From assembly GCA_947044405.1 (NCBI GenBank), contig CAMRHE010000331.1, positions 806,001 to 870,000 of the forward strand: a stretch of DNA of 64,000 nucleotides. The letters are read 5' to 3'. Numbering within the stretch: the stretch's first letter is position 1; the number at the start of each line of letters is the position of its first letter. This DNA is from Leptodactylus fallax (lineage: Eukaryota > Chordata > Amphibia > Anura > Leptodactylidae). Under the pieces are notes generated by a model. The model was not told the DNA's origin and ran no database searches. It saw only the letters and a list, made by a program, of their open reading frames with translations. The position numbers were made by a program, and so were the translations under genes. Of this stretch, positions 23,240-35,007 are shown one piece after another.

Positions 23240-23302
23240 ACATCAGAGAATTCACACAGGAGAGAAGACATTTACATGTCCAGAATGTGGGAAATTTAAA
23301 TA
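23240..23302 (+). pseudogene. ZNF-A finger-array relic beyond the insertions
   Basis: CATCAGAGAATTCACACAGG followed by AGAGAAGACATTTACATGTC and CAGAATGTGGG translates as [18 protein letters not shown] before a stop. It is the far side of the finger array that was split by about 10 kb of nested insertions. The same relic follows ZNF-B at 43.94-44.00 kb. Confidence 0.85.
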
Positions 23303-24420
23303 TAGATGTGTTTAAATTATTTTAATCAAAAGTCATCTACTAACTGCACATCAAAGAACTTACGCAGTAAAACTATTTCATGTCTAGATTGTAAAGGTTT
23401 GGACCTACACTCACATCTTACATAGGTTGCCCAACAATTTTTTTTTTAAATCCAGCACCAAAATCTGAGATCATTTGCAATTTGAAAATTGTGTAAGATA
23501 ATGATTAAAATACCTGTGTATAGCGCCCCCTGCTGTTTGTTATTTTTTCTTCCTCGCTCACTCCAGTAACAGTACAAAGGTGGACGACCATCTTCTCCTC
23601 GAACAAGCAGAGAAGAAAGTGCACTGCTTTGTCTGTACATGGGATCGCTGGAAACTTTAATGTAGTGATTGACATTTCGTCTCTTTTCTTTGAGCTGGAT
23701 CATTTGACTCCCTGTTTAATGTACTTTTCTATGTTATACAGACAGTCGTGATATGGTTACAAGGGGCAGGGTTATGTGTCTAGGGGGCGGGTAACAGATT
23801 AGGGTTGGGGTTAGCTGTCTGCAGAGCTAGAATTATGGTAAAACATTTGGCTATTAGCAAGGAGCCGACTCCCGTAGTTCTGATATAGCCGGCACGTAGA
23901 GTTGGGTCATTCGTGAACAGCCAATCCCTACTGCAATGTGTACACGGTAGGGAAAAGTACAGAGACAGCTTTTTAGAGCAAACTATTATAGTCATTGTCA
24001 CCGCAATGCCTCCGTATGTGTTAGTGCTTTATCACACTAAGTACTTTTCTGCCCATGTGCTATGTGTGAAAGAATCGGACAGCGCACTGACCCATTATTA
24101 GTCATTGGGGTATTTCACGGACACTGAGAAAAAAATCATGGCAGGCGCCTATTTTTTCTCTATACTCTTGGCCATTTAATTTATAGGTCTGTGAAAAAAA
24201 AACGAACAGCACACGGACATTATCACACATTGTTATAGATCTATAGGCCCATCACAAATGAATTATTGGGGGCGCCTCCTGTAATTTATATGATTAGCTG
24301 GGCAGCTCCTGCTCCCACCGCCCCACACCCCTAATACTGTATTGTATTAGGTTACTCCCAGTAGGTCACTTCTTTGGCTTACATTCAATGTGACCTGGAG
24401 AAACCCCAACCACATATCTA

Positions 24421-25987
24421 CAGTCATGGCCAAAAGTTTTGAGAATGACACAAATATTCTATTTTCACATGATCTGCTGCCCTCTGGTTTTTATGTGTGT
24501 TTGTCAGATGTTTTTATCACATACAGAAATAGAATTGCATTCATATTATGAGTAACAGAAGCTTATATTGACAGTTAGAATGAGTTAATGCAGCAAGTCA
24601 ATATTTGCAGTGTTGACCCTTCTTCTTCAGGACCTCTGCAATTCTCCCTGGCATGCTCTCAATCAACTTCTGGACCAAATCCTGACTGATAGCAGTCCAT
24701 TCTTGCAGAATCAATGCTTTAATTTTGTCTGAATTTGTTGGTTTTTGTTTGTCCACCCGTCTCTTGATGATTGACCACAAGTTCTCAATGGGATTAAGAT
24801 CTGGGGAGTTTCCAGGCCATGGACCCAAAATCTCTATGTTTTGTTCCCTGAGCCATTTAGTTATCGCCTTTGCTTTATGGCAAGGTGCTCCATCATGCTG
24901 GAAAAGGCATTGTTGAGCGCCAAACTGCTCTTGGACGGTTGGGAGACGTTGCTCTTGGAGGACATTCTGGTACCATTCTTTACTCATGGCTGTGTTTTTA
25001 GGCAAGACTGTGAGAGAGCCAATTCCCTTGGCTGAGAAGCAACCCCACACATGAATGGTTTCAGGATGCTTTACAGTTGGCATGAGACAAGACTGGTGGT
25101 AGCGCTCACCTCTTCTTCTCCGAATAAGCTGTTTTCCAGATGTTCCAAACAATCGAAAAGGGGATTCATCAGAGAAAATGACTTTACCCCAGTCCTCAGC
25201 AGTCCACTCCCTGTACCTTTTGCAGAATATCAGTCTGTCCCTGATGTTTTTTCTGGAGAAAAGTGGCTTCTTTGCTGCCCTCCTTGAGACCAGGCCTTGC
25301 TCCAAGAGTCTCCGCCTCACAGTGCGTGCAGATGCACTCACACCTGCCTGCTGCCATTCCTCAGCAAGCTCTGCACTGCTGGTAGCCCGATCCCGCAGCT
25401 GAAACACTTTTAAGAGACAGTCCTGCCACTTGCTGGTCTTTCTTGGGCGCCCTGGAGCCTTTTTGGCACCAATGGAACCTCTCTCCTTGAAGTTCTTGAT
25501 GATGCGATAGATTGTTGACTGAGGTGCAATCTTTCTAGCTGCAATACTCTTCCCAGTTAGGCCATTTTTGTGCAGTGCAATGATGACTGCACGTGTTTCT
25601 TTAGAGATAACCATGGTTAACAGAAGAGAAACAATGATGGCAAGCACCAGCCTCCTTTTAAAGTGTCCAGTGGTGTCATTCTTACTTAATCATGACAGAT
25701 TGATCTCCAGCCCTGTCCTCATCAACACCCACACCTGTGTTAATGGAGCAATCACTGAAACGATGTTAGGTGGTCCTTTTAAGGCAGGGCTGCAATGATG
25801 TTGAAATGTGTTTTGGGGGATAAAGTTCATTTTCTAGGCAAATATTGACTTTGCAAGTAATTGCTGTTAAGCTGATCACTCTTTATAACATTCTGGAGTA
25901 TATGCAAATTGCCATTAGAAAAACTGAAGCAGTAGACTTTGTAAAAATTAATATTTGTATCATTCTCAAAACTTTTGGCCATGACTG
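24421..25987 (-). mobile_element. Tc1-like transposon 2, apparently intact
   Basis: Inverted ends CAGTCATGGCCAAAAGTTTT and AAAACTTTTGGCCATGACTG are flanked by TA (24419-24420, 25988-25989). Block B carries the empty site (CCACATAACTAGTGCAGGG), which fixes the borders exactly. Length 1567 bp. It has an uninterrupted transposase on the minus strand. Confidence 0.96.
24598..25614 (-). CDS. Tc1-like transposase, full length (DD34E)
   Basis: The Met at 25614 (MVISKETRAVIIALHKNGLT) gives 338 residues, the usual size of Tc1 transposases; 11 further in-frame residues upstream are less likely. Order: two helix-turn-helix segments (about 1-110, including the GRPRKTS hook), then the catalytic domain with Asp in VIFSDESPF, Asp in FQHDGAPCHK and Glu in SPDLNPIENLW. 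All three acid residues are present and no stop or frameshift is seen. It would cut at TA and move the element in the nucleus. Whether it is transcribed is unknown. Confidence 0.93.
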   Translation of the reverse strand: MVISKETRAVIIALHKNGLTGKSIAARKIAPQSTIYRIIKNFKERGSIGAKKAPGRPRKTSKWQDCLLKVFQLRDRATSSAELAEEWQQAGVSASARTVRRRLLEQGLVSRRAAKKPLFSRKNIRDRLIFCKRYREWTAEDWGKVIFSDESPFRLFGTSGKQLIRRRRGERYHQSCLMPTVKHPETIHVWGCFSAKGIGSLTVLPKNTAMSKEWYQNVLQEQRLPTVQEQFGAQQCLFQHDGAPCHKAKAITKWLREQNIEILGPWPGNSPDLNPIENLWSIIKRRVDKQKPTNSDKIKALILQEWTAISQDLVQKLIESMPGRIAEVLKKKGQHCKY

Positions 25988-25989
25988 TA

Positions 25990-26732
25990 GTGCAGGGACT
26001 TTTTATGCAGCTTTCGGTGTCCCTGCACTACTGTAGGTGAGTATACATTTTCTTATTTTTCATACAGCTTTTTTTTGTGTTTTTGTTCTTTGTCTTTCAT
26101 GTTATGCTGGGTCACTTGGATTAAGTTGATGATCATTGTTTTTGTTTTTATTTCTTTTTGTTTTTTAATAAAATGGTCAGAAAGGGTTGTGCAGTGGAGA
26201 TTTTATTTTATTTAAAAAATTTTTGTTATGTTTCTGTGTTTTTTTAATACTTTTTTACCAACTTAGTAATGGCCTTTGCCTGATCATTCATTCATTACTA
26301 AGGCGTGGTTTAGTGATATCTGGTGAAAAGGCATAACCCCCAATTATTACCTCTGTACCCAACACCATCAGTGGTACCAGGTAGGAATCATCCAATACCA
26401 GGCTGTGTAATGTGGAGAAACCTACATATTATTCATCAAAGTTGTGGTTTTAATGTAAAGTAACAGGTGCCCCAACCCCTCACCCAAACCCATGTCTGAC
26501 AATTACAGGCCCCACACCCATCCTATGTGACTATCAGGGGTTGCACAATCACCCCAAAGTTCTCTCACCACACCAAAACTGTACACATAATAGAATTGTT
26601 TACATATCCTCATTAATGCAATCATTCTATCCCATCCTTTAGTACAGTAAATGGAAGATGATGATAAAGGGAGACGTGGCTGGTCTGGCAGCTGAAAAAG
26701 TGAGAATATCTTCTGAAATGGAAAGAATTCTA
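25990..26732. other. Duplicated flank, no gene
   Basis: AT-rich sequence matching 46.59-47.53 kb up to 26672, then about 60 bases of unmatched DNA. No coding region. The palindromic words TGCAGGGACT and GTCCCTGCACTACTGTAG (25990-26036) form a small inverted repeat also present in block B. Confidence 0.6.
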
Positions 26733-26905
26733 TGACAATAATAATAACTTTATTTATATAGCGCCAACATATTCCGCAGCACTTTACAAATCAGAGGACA
26801 CATGAACGGATAATATGAGACATTCCAATGTGAGAAAGAAATTAACATATCAAATAATAGCAGTGACGACCCTGCTCACAAGAGCTTACAATCTATGAGG
26901 AGATA
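26733..26905 (-). mobile_element. L2-type LINE 3' end
   Basis: On the minus strand this reads the well-known tail with GAATATGTTGGCGCTATATA followed by AATAAAGTTATTATTATTGT, preceded by ATTGTAAGCTCTTGTGAGCA. Only the 3' end is left. Confidence 0.8.
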
Positions 26906-27348
26906 GGAGGACACACCAGCACAGAGGACTTGTTTGCTACAATGGTCCAGCCATCTATTAATAAATAAGGTCATATAACTGAAGCTGTCTGAGCCGTCAC
27001 CAGCCGGTATCTGGGAATATACAGATACTAAGTGCAGGGAAACTTCTAGATGGAGGGGTCAGGATCTGAGAAATAGAGGAGGAAGGAGAGCTTAGGACAA
27101 GACATGTTAGTGTAATGTGCGGAGGTGTCCTGAGAACAACACTCGGGAGGAAGAAAAGAACTTGGATGATCCAGCCCGTTATCTCTATATGGGAGAAAAT
27201 GTCACATTTGCTAAAATTTTCAGAATAATTTGGGCACTATCAGCGTGCCTGACCTGGCTGCCAGATGATACGGCTGGACTATCTTCCATAAGTGATTATT
27301 GTCCCTGTGGATTGCTGCCTGCCGTTATCATTCACCATATACTGCTGC
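26906..27348. other. No gene recognised
   Basis: Mixed sequence with one 85-codon open frame (27117-27374) that shows no known motif. Confidence 0.4.
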
Positions 27349-27960
27349 TCAATCTGATGCTCCAGCATGTGTAATAGGGTCACTCAATGTGCTCTTCACC
27401 TTACAACCATGAAACGCCGGAGGGCGAGTGTAAGCAATGGCTTGTCCTGGTGAAGTTGGGGGTGGAGAATGGTCCAGTCTGTAGGAACCGAAGGAGGTGG
27501 ATGGGTCCGGCCTGGTGTTGAACCTGTACTTCCCCTGCACCCATGAGGTGATGTCAGTACTAGAAAGCTCCGGGCCTTGCTGCATTTCTAAATTGTAGCC
27601 TCTGATGCCGATAACATTGACCCAGTGGGCCATGACAGTAATGTATTGTTTCTGCCCATATTTGATGCTCCACGTATTGAGGGTGGCGGGCACCTTTCCC
27701 CACATGGACATTTACAAGTAGAGGCCCAAATGGTCATCAAGCAGGGACAACTTTCCTCGAGAAATAATCACGGCTAGGTATTCTCCATGGAGACTGTGCG
27801 CTGCCATCAGTTGTCGAAACGCAGTGAATTCCACTAAGTTGCGCGGCAGCGACGGCACCGCCAGTAACTGCGACAGGTGGGAGTTAAACTGGCAGATCAG
27901 CCGGATGACTGGGAGCAGATTGCGAGGAGGAGAAGCAGATGGAGATGATAATAATGAATG
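27349..27960 (-). pseudogene. Possible hAT/ZBED-type transposase relic
   Basis: The minus-strand frame 27711-27349 contains LNTWSIKYGQKQYITVMAHW, which resembles the xDxWTS...xxTAHW segment near the catalytic core of hAT and ZBED proteins. The region just upstream on the same strand (27960-27715) also looks coding (for example a LPVIRLICQFNSHLSQLL stretch) but needs frame changes. The short length and missing flanks point to a remnant. This is a motif-level resemblance only. Confidence 0.4.
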
Positions 27961-28329
27961 ATGTGACTTTGCCCACCAACAGTTTTATGATTAAAGTTTT
28001 ATCAAAATTGTCACAAATTGGTTCTAATACAAGATATATCTCACTTGCTGTATACCAATTCTGTCAGGTATCCATCATGCTCAGCTACACACACATTTGC
28101 CCCTGGATGCCACCATATAAAGGATTACTCTGCTTCCATACTCCCTTCCAATTTACCAATCACACATCCACCTACAGTTTTGCCATGGTTTTACCCTTTT
28201 GGCTGGGCCAGTTCTCAGCCTTTGCATTGCAAAGGTTTAAAACTTTGCTAAACCCACAGCAAGAAACTGATCCACTGTAGGTTGCAAATCCCTAGGGCAA
28301 CTCACTGGGCTGCATGTATTATCTAATTA
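27961..28329. other. No gene recognised
   Basis: Open frames up to 113 codons without a family motif. The A/T and C-rich text could be further LINE 5' sequence. Confidence 0.35.
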
Positions 28330-29830
28330 TGAGAAAGCCTCAACCTACACCCTCGCAACGACTCTACTCAACTGTTCGTGCGCTTATTACTTCTCTGCCA
28401 TCACCGATGAAAAACTCTCCATCTTAATTTCAAAATCTCACCTCACCAGATGTACGCTCAACCCGATCCTATTGCACCTCATCCCCAACCTCACTGAAGT
28501 CTTTTCTCCTACTCGAGCCCACCTCTCCAACCTAACTAGTGGTACTTTCTCTTCTGCCTTTAAACATGCTAAACACCCATTATTAAGAATCTATCCCTCA
28601 ACCTGTCCACTCCAGCCATCTACTGCTTCATCTTGTTACCCCCGTTTGCCTCAAAACTCCTTCAACATGTCCACCTTGAACTATTCTCCTAACTCTCATC
28701 CATCGCACTCTTTCTCAGACTACAGTCAGACTTATGACCTTATCACTCCATTCAACCTGCCCAAAAGTAAAACATGACTTGGCTAACTGCTACTCTGTGG
28801 TCTGTCAGTGGGTGTCCCTCAAGGCTCATGCGACCCTTCCTTTTCTCCATCTACATTCTTGGCCTTGGCCAACTTATAGAGTCCCACGGTTTTCAATACC
28901 ACTGTTACACCGATGACACTCAAATATTTCTCTCTGGCACATACGTCTCTGCTCTGATATCCAGAGTCCAAGTGTCAAACAGCCATTGCCTCCTTCTTCT
29001 CCCCGCTTCGTATAATTCAATACAGAGAACATTTCATTATTTTCCCCCCACCTCACGAAGCCCCCTAAACTGACCCATCTATTGAAGTTGATGGTGTCAT
29101 ACTTACCCCATTTCCACACATCCATTTTCCTGGGCTAACCTTGTACTAACCTTATCCTTCAAGCCTCACACTCAACTCCTCAACACCTCCTGTCACCTAC
29201 AACTCAAGAACATTCATTGAACATTCTCCTTCCTACTGTAGCTCTCTTCTCTATGGTCTCCTACCAAATGCTCTCACCTAATTCATCTTTCCCCTTTAAA
29301 ATCCCTTCACTGTCTATCCATTGCCCAGCGAATAGAGTTTAAAATGTTACTGCTGACATACAAAGCCATCCACAACCTGTCCCCTCCATTCATCTCTGAC
29401 CTAATCTCCCGCTGCCTGCCCACACGTAACCTCCGATCCTCTCAAGACCTTCTTTTTGCTCTGCTCTTATCTGCTCTTCACACAACCTCCTCCAAGACTC
29501 TTCTGACGCATCCCCCATACCCTTGAACTCAACACCATGATAGATAAGATTGTCCCCCATAATCACAAGCTTCAAGTGGACCCTGAAGTCTTATCTCTTC
29601 AGGAAGGCCTACAACCTCCAATAGCACTACTGCCACCACACCACCATCTGAGCAGCCGCTACCATCACCTATTGTCACTGGTCCCCTTCCCTCATAGAAT
29701 GTAAATTGGAATTAATATAAAAATCTACAGAGCACCATAGAATTAATATAGTAATGTACAGAACCTTAGAATTAATATAATTTTGTGCAGCACCATGAAA
29801 TTAATAGTGATCTAAAAAAAATAAAATAAT
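28330..29830 (+). pseudogene. L2-type LINE, degraded reverse transcriptase
   Basis: In changing frames it shows SGTFSSAFKHAK, then [20 protein letters not shown] followed by [13 protein letters not shown] (the YxDD-type catalytic box, here YTDD), and later RIEFKMLLLTYKAIHNLSPP with LRSSQDLL, the conserved C-terminal part of L2 ORF2. Stops and frameshifts occur throughout. The tail from 29700 is a simple AT-rich repeat (AGAATTAATATA) typical of a LINE 3' end. It is dead. Confidence 0.82.
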
Positions 29831-29837
29831 GGGTACA

Positions 29838-30592
29838 GTTCACACACAGACAGCTCTATTACATACACGTCACACACAGACAGCTCTGCTACATACACAT
29901 CACACAGACAACTCTGCTACATACACATCACACACACACAGCTCTGCTACATACACGTCACACACAGACAGCTCCGCTACATACACATCACACACAGGCA
30001 GCTCCGCTACATACACATCACACACAGAGAGCTCTACTACATACACATCACACACAGGCAGCTCTGCTACATACATGTCACACACAGAGAGCTCCACTAC
30101 ATACACGTCACACACAGACAGCTCCGCTACATACACGTCACACACAGACAGCTCTGCTACATACTCGTCACACACAGACAGCTCTGCTACATACACGTCA
30201 CACACAGGCAGCTCTGCTACATACACGTCACACACAGACAGCTCCGCTACATACACGTTACACACAGACGGCTCCGCTACATACACGTCACACACAGACG
30301 GCTCCGCTACATACACGTCACACACAGACGGCTCCGCTACATACACGTCACACACAGACGGCTCCGCTACATACACGTCACACACAGACAGCTCTTCTAC
30401 ATACACGTCACACAGAGACAGCTCTGCTACATACACGTCACACACAGACAGCTCTACTACATACACGTCACACACAGACGACTCCACTACATACACGTCA
30501 CACACAGACAGCTCCGCTACATACACGTCACACACAGACAGCTCCGCTACATACACGTCACACACAGACAGCTCTGCTACATATACGTCACA
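29838..30592. repeat. Minisatellite, 30 bp unit
   Basis: About 25 units of ACACGTCACACACAGACAGC plus TCTGCTACAT. A stub of the same repeat flanks Tc1-like element 3 (60345-60384 and 62010-62030), ahead of the third ZNF promoter. It therefore belongs to the duplicated ZNF unit. Because the unit is 30 bp the frame is open on both strands (312 and 221 codons); these are not genes. Confidence 0.95.
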
Positions 30593-30957
30593 CAGATGTC
30601 ACTACTCGGACAGATTGGATATGTATATCACTGGGAAAATTCCAAGCGGGCCAACTGGGATATGGGCCGCTGGGCTGACAAGCTACCTGCCCCGAGGCCC
30701 GGCCCTTACCCTGAATATTGCTGCAGGTGCAGCCCGGAGTGGAGTATGTTTTGGACAAGTCTCGTGAGATTCATTGCACAAGGTTCGCCCAGCGGTTTCA
30801 TTCGGACAGCACAGGTCCTAACCGAATCTGCCATTATACTCTGGGGGTCTGATGCCCAGGGGAGGTGACAAACATAATAACCTGTGTTACTCAGCTTTCC
30901 TGGGCTCTGATGCGGGTTTTATTACAGCCTGTTCTAGTCTTAGAGACGTCATGAATA
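30593..30957. other. Repeat-like DNA, no gene
   Basis: GC-rich at first, then ATTATACTCTGGGGGTCTGA and GGGGAGGTGACAAACATAA. These words resemble the right part of the hAT-like element near 8090-8140 (TTATACTCGGGGGTCTGA), so a diverged relative may be present. Confidence 0.4.
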
Positions 30958-31450
30958 GTAGTATAATGTTGTACCGTGTTACATCTACACCGCTGACAGT
31001 GTACCTATCCCACAGTCACAACAGGTGCACAGAATTAGGGGGACATTTTCCTGCAGGTCTTCCAATGTGGTGTATCTCATAATGTGTGTGCAATGTCCCA
31101 CCACAGGCCTCTATGTGGGGGAAACAGGGAATAGACTTAGCGCATGAACTCACATAGATCCAATATTAATAACAGCAGAACAGATCGCCCAGTGGCCGCA
31201 CATTTCTCCGGAGAAGACCACTGTATTGAAGATTTTCAGGTTGTGGTTTTAATGGGACATTTTAAGATGAAGAGAGAGAGAAAGGAATGGGAATATAAGC
31301 TAATGCAAACATTTCAAACGCTGCAATTTGGACTTAATATTCATGCCAGATTCATGTCACACTATGTATGAACTGTGAGGGTCACAAATCACCTCCTGAT
31401 AGCAAACAGATAACAGCAAGAATTACTGATCCCTCCGTCACGCACCACAA
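30958..31450 (+). pseudogene. Penelope-like element: GIY-YIG endonuclease relic
   Basis: Reading near 31070-31140 gives VVYLIMCVQC followed by GLYVGETGNRL, the GIY-YIG core of Penelope-like retroelements (with LYV in place of YIG). After a frameshift at about 31141 the frame 31144-31371 reads NSHRSNINN, PVAAHFSGEDH and WEYKLMQTFQTL...GLN, the conserved rest of that endonuclease. The reverse transcriptase upstream is not found, so this is a 5'-truncated copy. AGTATAATGTTGTACCGTGT at 30960 is the reverse complement of the end of the copy at 5.2 kb. Confidence 0.7.
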
Positions 31451-32539
31451 GTTTCCAGACTGTTTATTTCTTGACCTGTAGTAAATAACTTCTCTACTTA
31501 TATTGCATTTTGTTATTCTAAGATCCTTTGAAGATCTATATCTTGTTTGTGTAGGGAACTGCCATTTCTACTAGTATATAATGTATCTGGCTTCTCTGCC
31601 CCTGCAGTTTGGCTTCAGAGACCCCAGGCATTCAGTGCAGGGTTTGTTTTGTAAATACAGTGATTCAGACACATGTGAGGCAGAGCTGCTGGGGGGAGAG
31701 ATGTGAGCAGAGCTGCTGAGACAGACATGTTATGTCTGGGGGAGTCTAAGGCAAGTGAGCCACCTGTTCCACTTTACTTCAGAGTATATAGTTAGGTATG
31801 TGTTACCCCCTATATACTCACAGGACCTAGCTAGTAACTGTAGTTAGGGATCAATATATATATATAGTTCAGGGCAGTGATAGGTTAGGCTTCCGAAGGC
31901 CAACTAGCTAGTTAGAGGCCCGGTGGCACTAGTAGTTTAGCTGGCAGGTTAAGGACTCAGTGTTAGGGTAGTCAGGCCTGCATCTACTGCCGTCACCGTC
32001 GCCCTGTTTGCTGCCTGTGAAGGATCTCACCATCATCATCATCATCTCCTGATCGGCTGTCTGTCATCTCCTGGAAGAATCCGAGGATCCACAGTCATCC
32101 ACAGGGGCCCCTGCATCTCTTCTGTTGCCTGGAGGTATTGTGCACCGGACTCTTGCTATATATCTATATATATACCCGGGTATATAACCTAAGACGGTTG
32201 AGGACTTGCTGGTTGTTGTAGTACTGCTGTGTTCTGAGTATATTGTATGTATGTATTATTACCCTGTTGATTCTTATAAAGCTACTGTTATAACCTTATG
32301 TGGTATCTGTATGTATTCTTCAGACTGTGAGATTAGTACAGTGATCCTTGTTAAGGCTACTAACTGTACTTCATGGGTAAGTCCCAGGAAGAGACCCCCC
32401 CTGTAATACAGAGGCTCTATCCTGGGTGGAGGCACTGATATATTTCATATATGTTCCCACTCTTCCCTTCAGCGAAGGCTTCAGGTCCCATTATACACAC
32501 AGGTCAGCGCCAGAGTCTGTTGCGGGAGGGATAATACTC
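31451..32539. other. Uncharacterised repeat, LTR-like in look, no gene
   Basis: It includes TATA-rich words (ATATATATAGTTC, TATATACCCGGGTATATA palindrome at 32170-32187), a CATCATCATCATCATC run near 32031 and a TCTTATAAAGC box at 32271. It could be an LTR, but I found no matching TG/CA ends with a target duplication. No coding region is supported. Confidence 0.35.
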
Positions 32540-32700
32540 ATACCCCCCCCAAATAGGGCTACAAGTGTATATAAAGAGTGTGAATTTTCAGTTTCTTGTA
32601 TAACACCATATCTGAAGAAGAGAGCTAGCACTCCTGAAAGCTTACTATCAAATATACTCAGTTAGTCTCTAAAAGGTATCGCCTGATTACTTCACTCTTT
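32540..32700 (+). mobile_element. Penelope-like element 3' end, second copy
   Basis: Same word order as 5036-5190, with CTGAAGAAGAGAGCTAGCAC and TCCTGAAAGCTTACT. It abuts the ZNF-B promoter block. Confidence 0.5.
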
Positions 32701-32886
32701 CATACATCCAGGAAAGATCTGTAACACCTGGTCATGTGACTCCTTGACTCCTCCCATACATGTGGCTGATCACATGACTGTGACATCATCACAGGTCCTG
32801 TAACCACGGTTTCTGTACAGGAAGCAGCAGCAGTGCGATAGTCTACGTGTGTACTGAGCTGAAGAGAGAAGAGCCGGGGGTGCAGG
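32701..32886 (+). promoter_or_regulatory. ZNF-B promoter and non-coding exon 1
   Basis: Nearly identical to 62.03-62.21 kb and related to 2.45-2.66 kb. It carries GGTCATGTGACTCCTTGACT, CCTCCCATACATGTGGCTGA, TCACATGACTGTGACATCAT and CACAGGTCCTGTAACC. Then comes TTTCTGTACAGGAAGCAGCA and a GA-rich part ending GGTGCAGG before the splice donor GTAAGAG (GT at 32887). The CATGTG/CACATG words are E-box/M-box type and TGACATCA is CRE/ATF-like. The next exon is at 39770. The transcription start is not defined; no TATA box is seen. Confidence 0.65.
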
Positions 32887-32924
32887 GTAAGAGGGGGAGG
32901 GGTTTACATGGGACTGTATATCGG

Positions 32925-33475
32925 AGGGGCTGATGTATATTACATAGGACTGTATATAGGAGGGGTCTGATGTATATTACATAGGACTGTATATCGGAGG
33001 GGCCTGATGTATATTACATGGGACTGTATATCGGAGGGGGCTGATGTATATTACATAGGACTGTATATCGGAGGGGTCTGATGTATATTACATAGGACTG
33101 TATATCGGAGGGGGCTGATGTATATTACATAGGACTGTATATAGGAGGGGCCTGATGTATATTACATAGGACTGCATATCGGAGGGGGCCGATGTATATT
33201 ACATAGGACTGTATATCGGAGGGGTCTGATGTATATTACATAGGACTGTATATAGGAGGGGGCTGATGTATATTACATGGGACTGTATATCGGGGGGGGT
33301 CTGATGTATATTACATGGGACTGTATATCGGGGGGACTGATGTATATTACATGGGACTGTATATCGGAGGGGTCTGATGTATATTACATAGCACTGTATA
33401 TCGGAGGGGTCTGATATATATTACATGGGACTGTATATCGGAGGGGGCCGATGTATATTACATGGGACTGTATAT
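32925..33475. repeat. Minisatellite, ~37 bp unit, in ZNF-B intron 1
   Basis: About 15 units of GGACTGTATATCGGAGGGGC plus CTGATGTATATTACATG with small length changes. The same repeat starts at the same distance after exon 1 of ZNF-C (62.23 kb onward). ZNF-A has none. Confidence 0.95.
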
Positions 33476-34653
33476 TTGATTGCTTAGACCGGTTCTTTAT
33501 ATTTGCCGCTCTGGAGAGATTCGGCTTCTCGGGGGTCTTCCTCATAGCAGTTCGAGCTCTCTATTCCCTCCCCTCAGTGGTGTTTAAGCTCCCCCATACA
33601 TCTACTCACCAGGGCGTCCCTCTGTCCCCTCTTATTTTTGCCCTTTGTATTGAACCTCTGACATCCAAGATACGCTGTAACCCGGACATTACGGAGTAAG
33701 CTTACAGGATAGAGATATTAAGATTAGTCTTTTGGCTGATGACGTCCTTCTCCCCCTTACTAATCCCCATATCACCCTTCCGAACCTCTTGCACACACTA
33801 CAGGACTATGGTAACCTCTCTGGTTATACAATGACCCCTTCTAAGATGGACGCCGTTCCCCTAAATATTCCATATGTCTCTGTACAGCTGCTCCGCCATC
33901 ACTATCAATGTAAGGATCGTTCCCTCCGTTACCTGTGAATTCAGCTGTCTTCCTCTTACACATCCCTATACTCGGTTATTTACCTTCATGTGTTTCAGGG
34001 CCTCCGCTCCCTACTTGATCAGTGGCGTCCCTTACATATTTCTCCAGTCACATAACGGCAGTAAAGATGACCCTGCCCCCTAAACTCTCATATTTCTTTG
34101 AAACCCTGCCAGTGTCTGTTCCCTGCTCCGAGTTGCGTTCCACTTCATCTGGAACACGAAACGTCACCGAATCCCGTACTCAGTGATGTTGGCTGGTAAG
34201 GCAGATGGGGGGCCGGCGGCACCACATATCCTTCATTACTATTGGGTGACCCAATTACATTGTATTCCGTTTTGGCCAGCCCCGCAGGCCTATACAAAAT
34301 GGGTAGAAATTGAAAAGCTTTGGCTGGCACCTATACACTCCAACGCATTTCTGTGGTCCCGCTCCCCCCCCCCCCCCCTTGCCTGCCATTTTCCTCCTGG
34401 GTCCCATTCTTTTCACTAGGGCGATTTGGGACACGTGACATAAGCTTTTCCTCCTTACTTCACAAAACTCCTCTATGGTCTCCTTTCTCTATAATCCGCT
34501 CCTCCCGGGGGGACTGACGGCTGCTATGGTGCGCCCCTGGAGTGGCGTGGGCTTACTTCATGTAGCGAATCTGATTGATCTGATGATGTGCTCCTGTTTA
34601 TTGTTATTTTGTAAAACTTTAATAAATGCTACAGATTAAAAAAAAAAAAAAAA
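33476..34653 (+). pseudogene. L1-type LINE, 5'-truncated, with poly(A)
   Basis: Reads AALERFGFSGVFLIAVRALY, then GVPLSPLIFALCIEPLTSKI, then after a frame change LLADDVLLPLTNP, the catalytic box (LADD), followed by SGYTMTPSKMDAVPLNIP. This is the order of the reverse transcriptase of L1/Tx1-like elements. It ends TTTAATAAATGCTACAGATT and a run of A (34638-34653). Several frameshifts make it dead. It lies at the end of the 37-bp minisatellite in ZNF-B intron 1. Confidence 0.85.
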
Positions 34654-34734
34654 CAGTCAGGGCTCCTAGGATCCTATCTATAAAACATAGTGTAGAATAC
34701 TCTTAGGGCTCCTACGACTATATATATATATATA

Positions 34735-34976
34735 ATACCGTGTTTCTCCGAAAATAAGTCAGGGTCTTATATTATTTTGTGCTCTGAAAAAAGGGCTAGG
34801 GCTTATTTTCGGGGTAGTTCTTAATTTTTTCCATGAAGAACAATCACATATTTGATCGCTTTTTATTTCAACTTTTATCAGACGTGAAACAGCGAAAAAA
34901 CAGAAGTTCAGCATATTTTTATATGTATTCTAGTGAAAGTGGGGTGGGGGGGGGCTTGTACATTATTTTGTGTTTT

Positions 34977-35007
<31 letters not shown>

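Larger units (their letters stand above)
23237..26672. repeat. Segmental duplication block A (3' flank of ZNF-A)
   Basis: It matches 43.94-47.53 kb (block B) base for base over most of its length, in the same orientation. Examples are TATAGCGCCCCCTGCTGTTT, GAGCCGACTCCCGTAGTTCT and GGTACCAGGTAGGAATCATC. Block A alone carries Tc1-like element 2. Block B alone carries the TTAA element and the CR1 end. The blocks stop matching at 26672/47527. No host gene is seen inside. Confidence 0.92.

Noticed and set aside
24725..25402. Plus-strand frames of 63-78 codons
   Set aside because: Antisense shadows of the intact Tc1-like transposase.
31560..32420. An LTR suggested by TATA-like boxes and palindromes
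   Set aside because: No TG/CA ends with a matching target duplication could be found.
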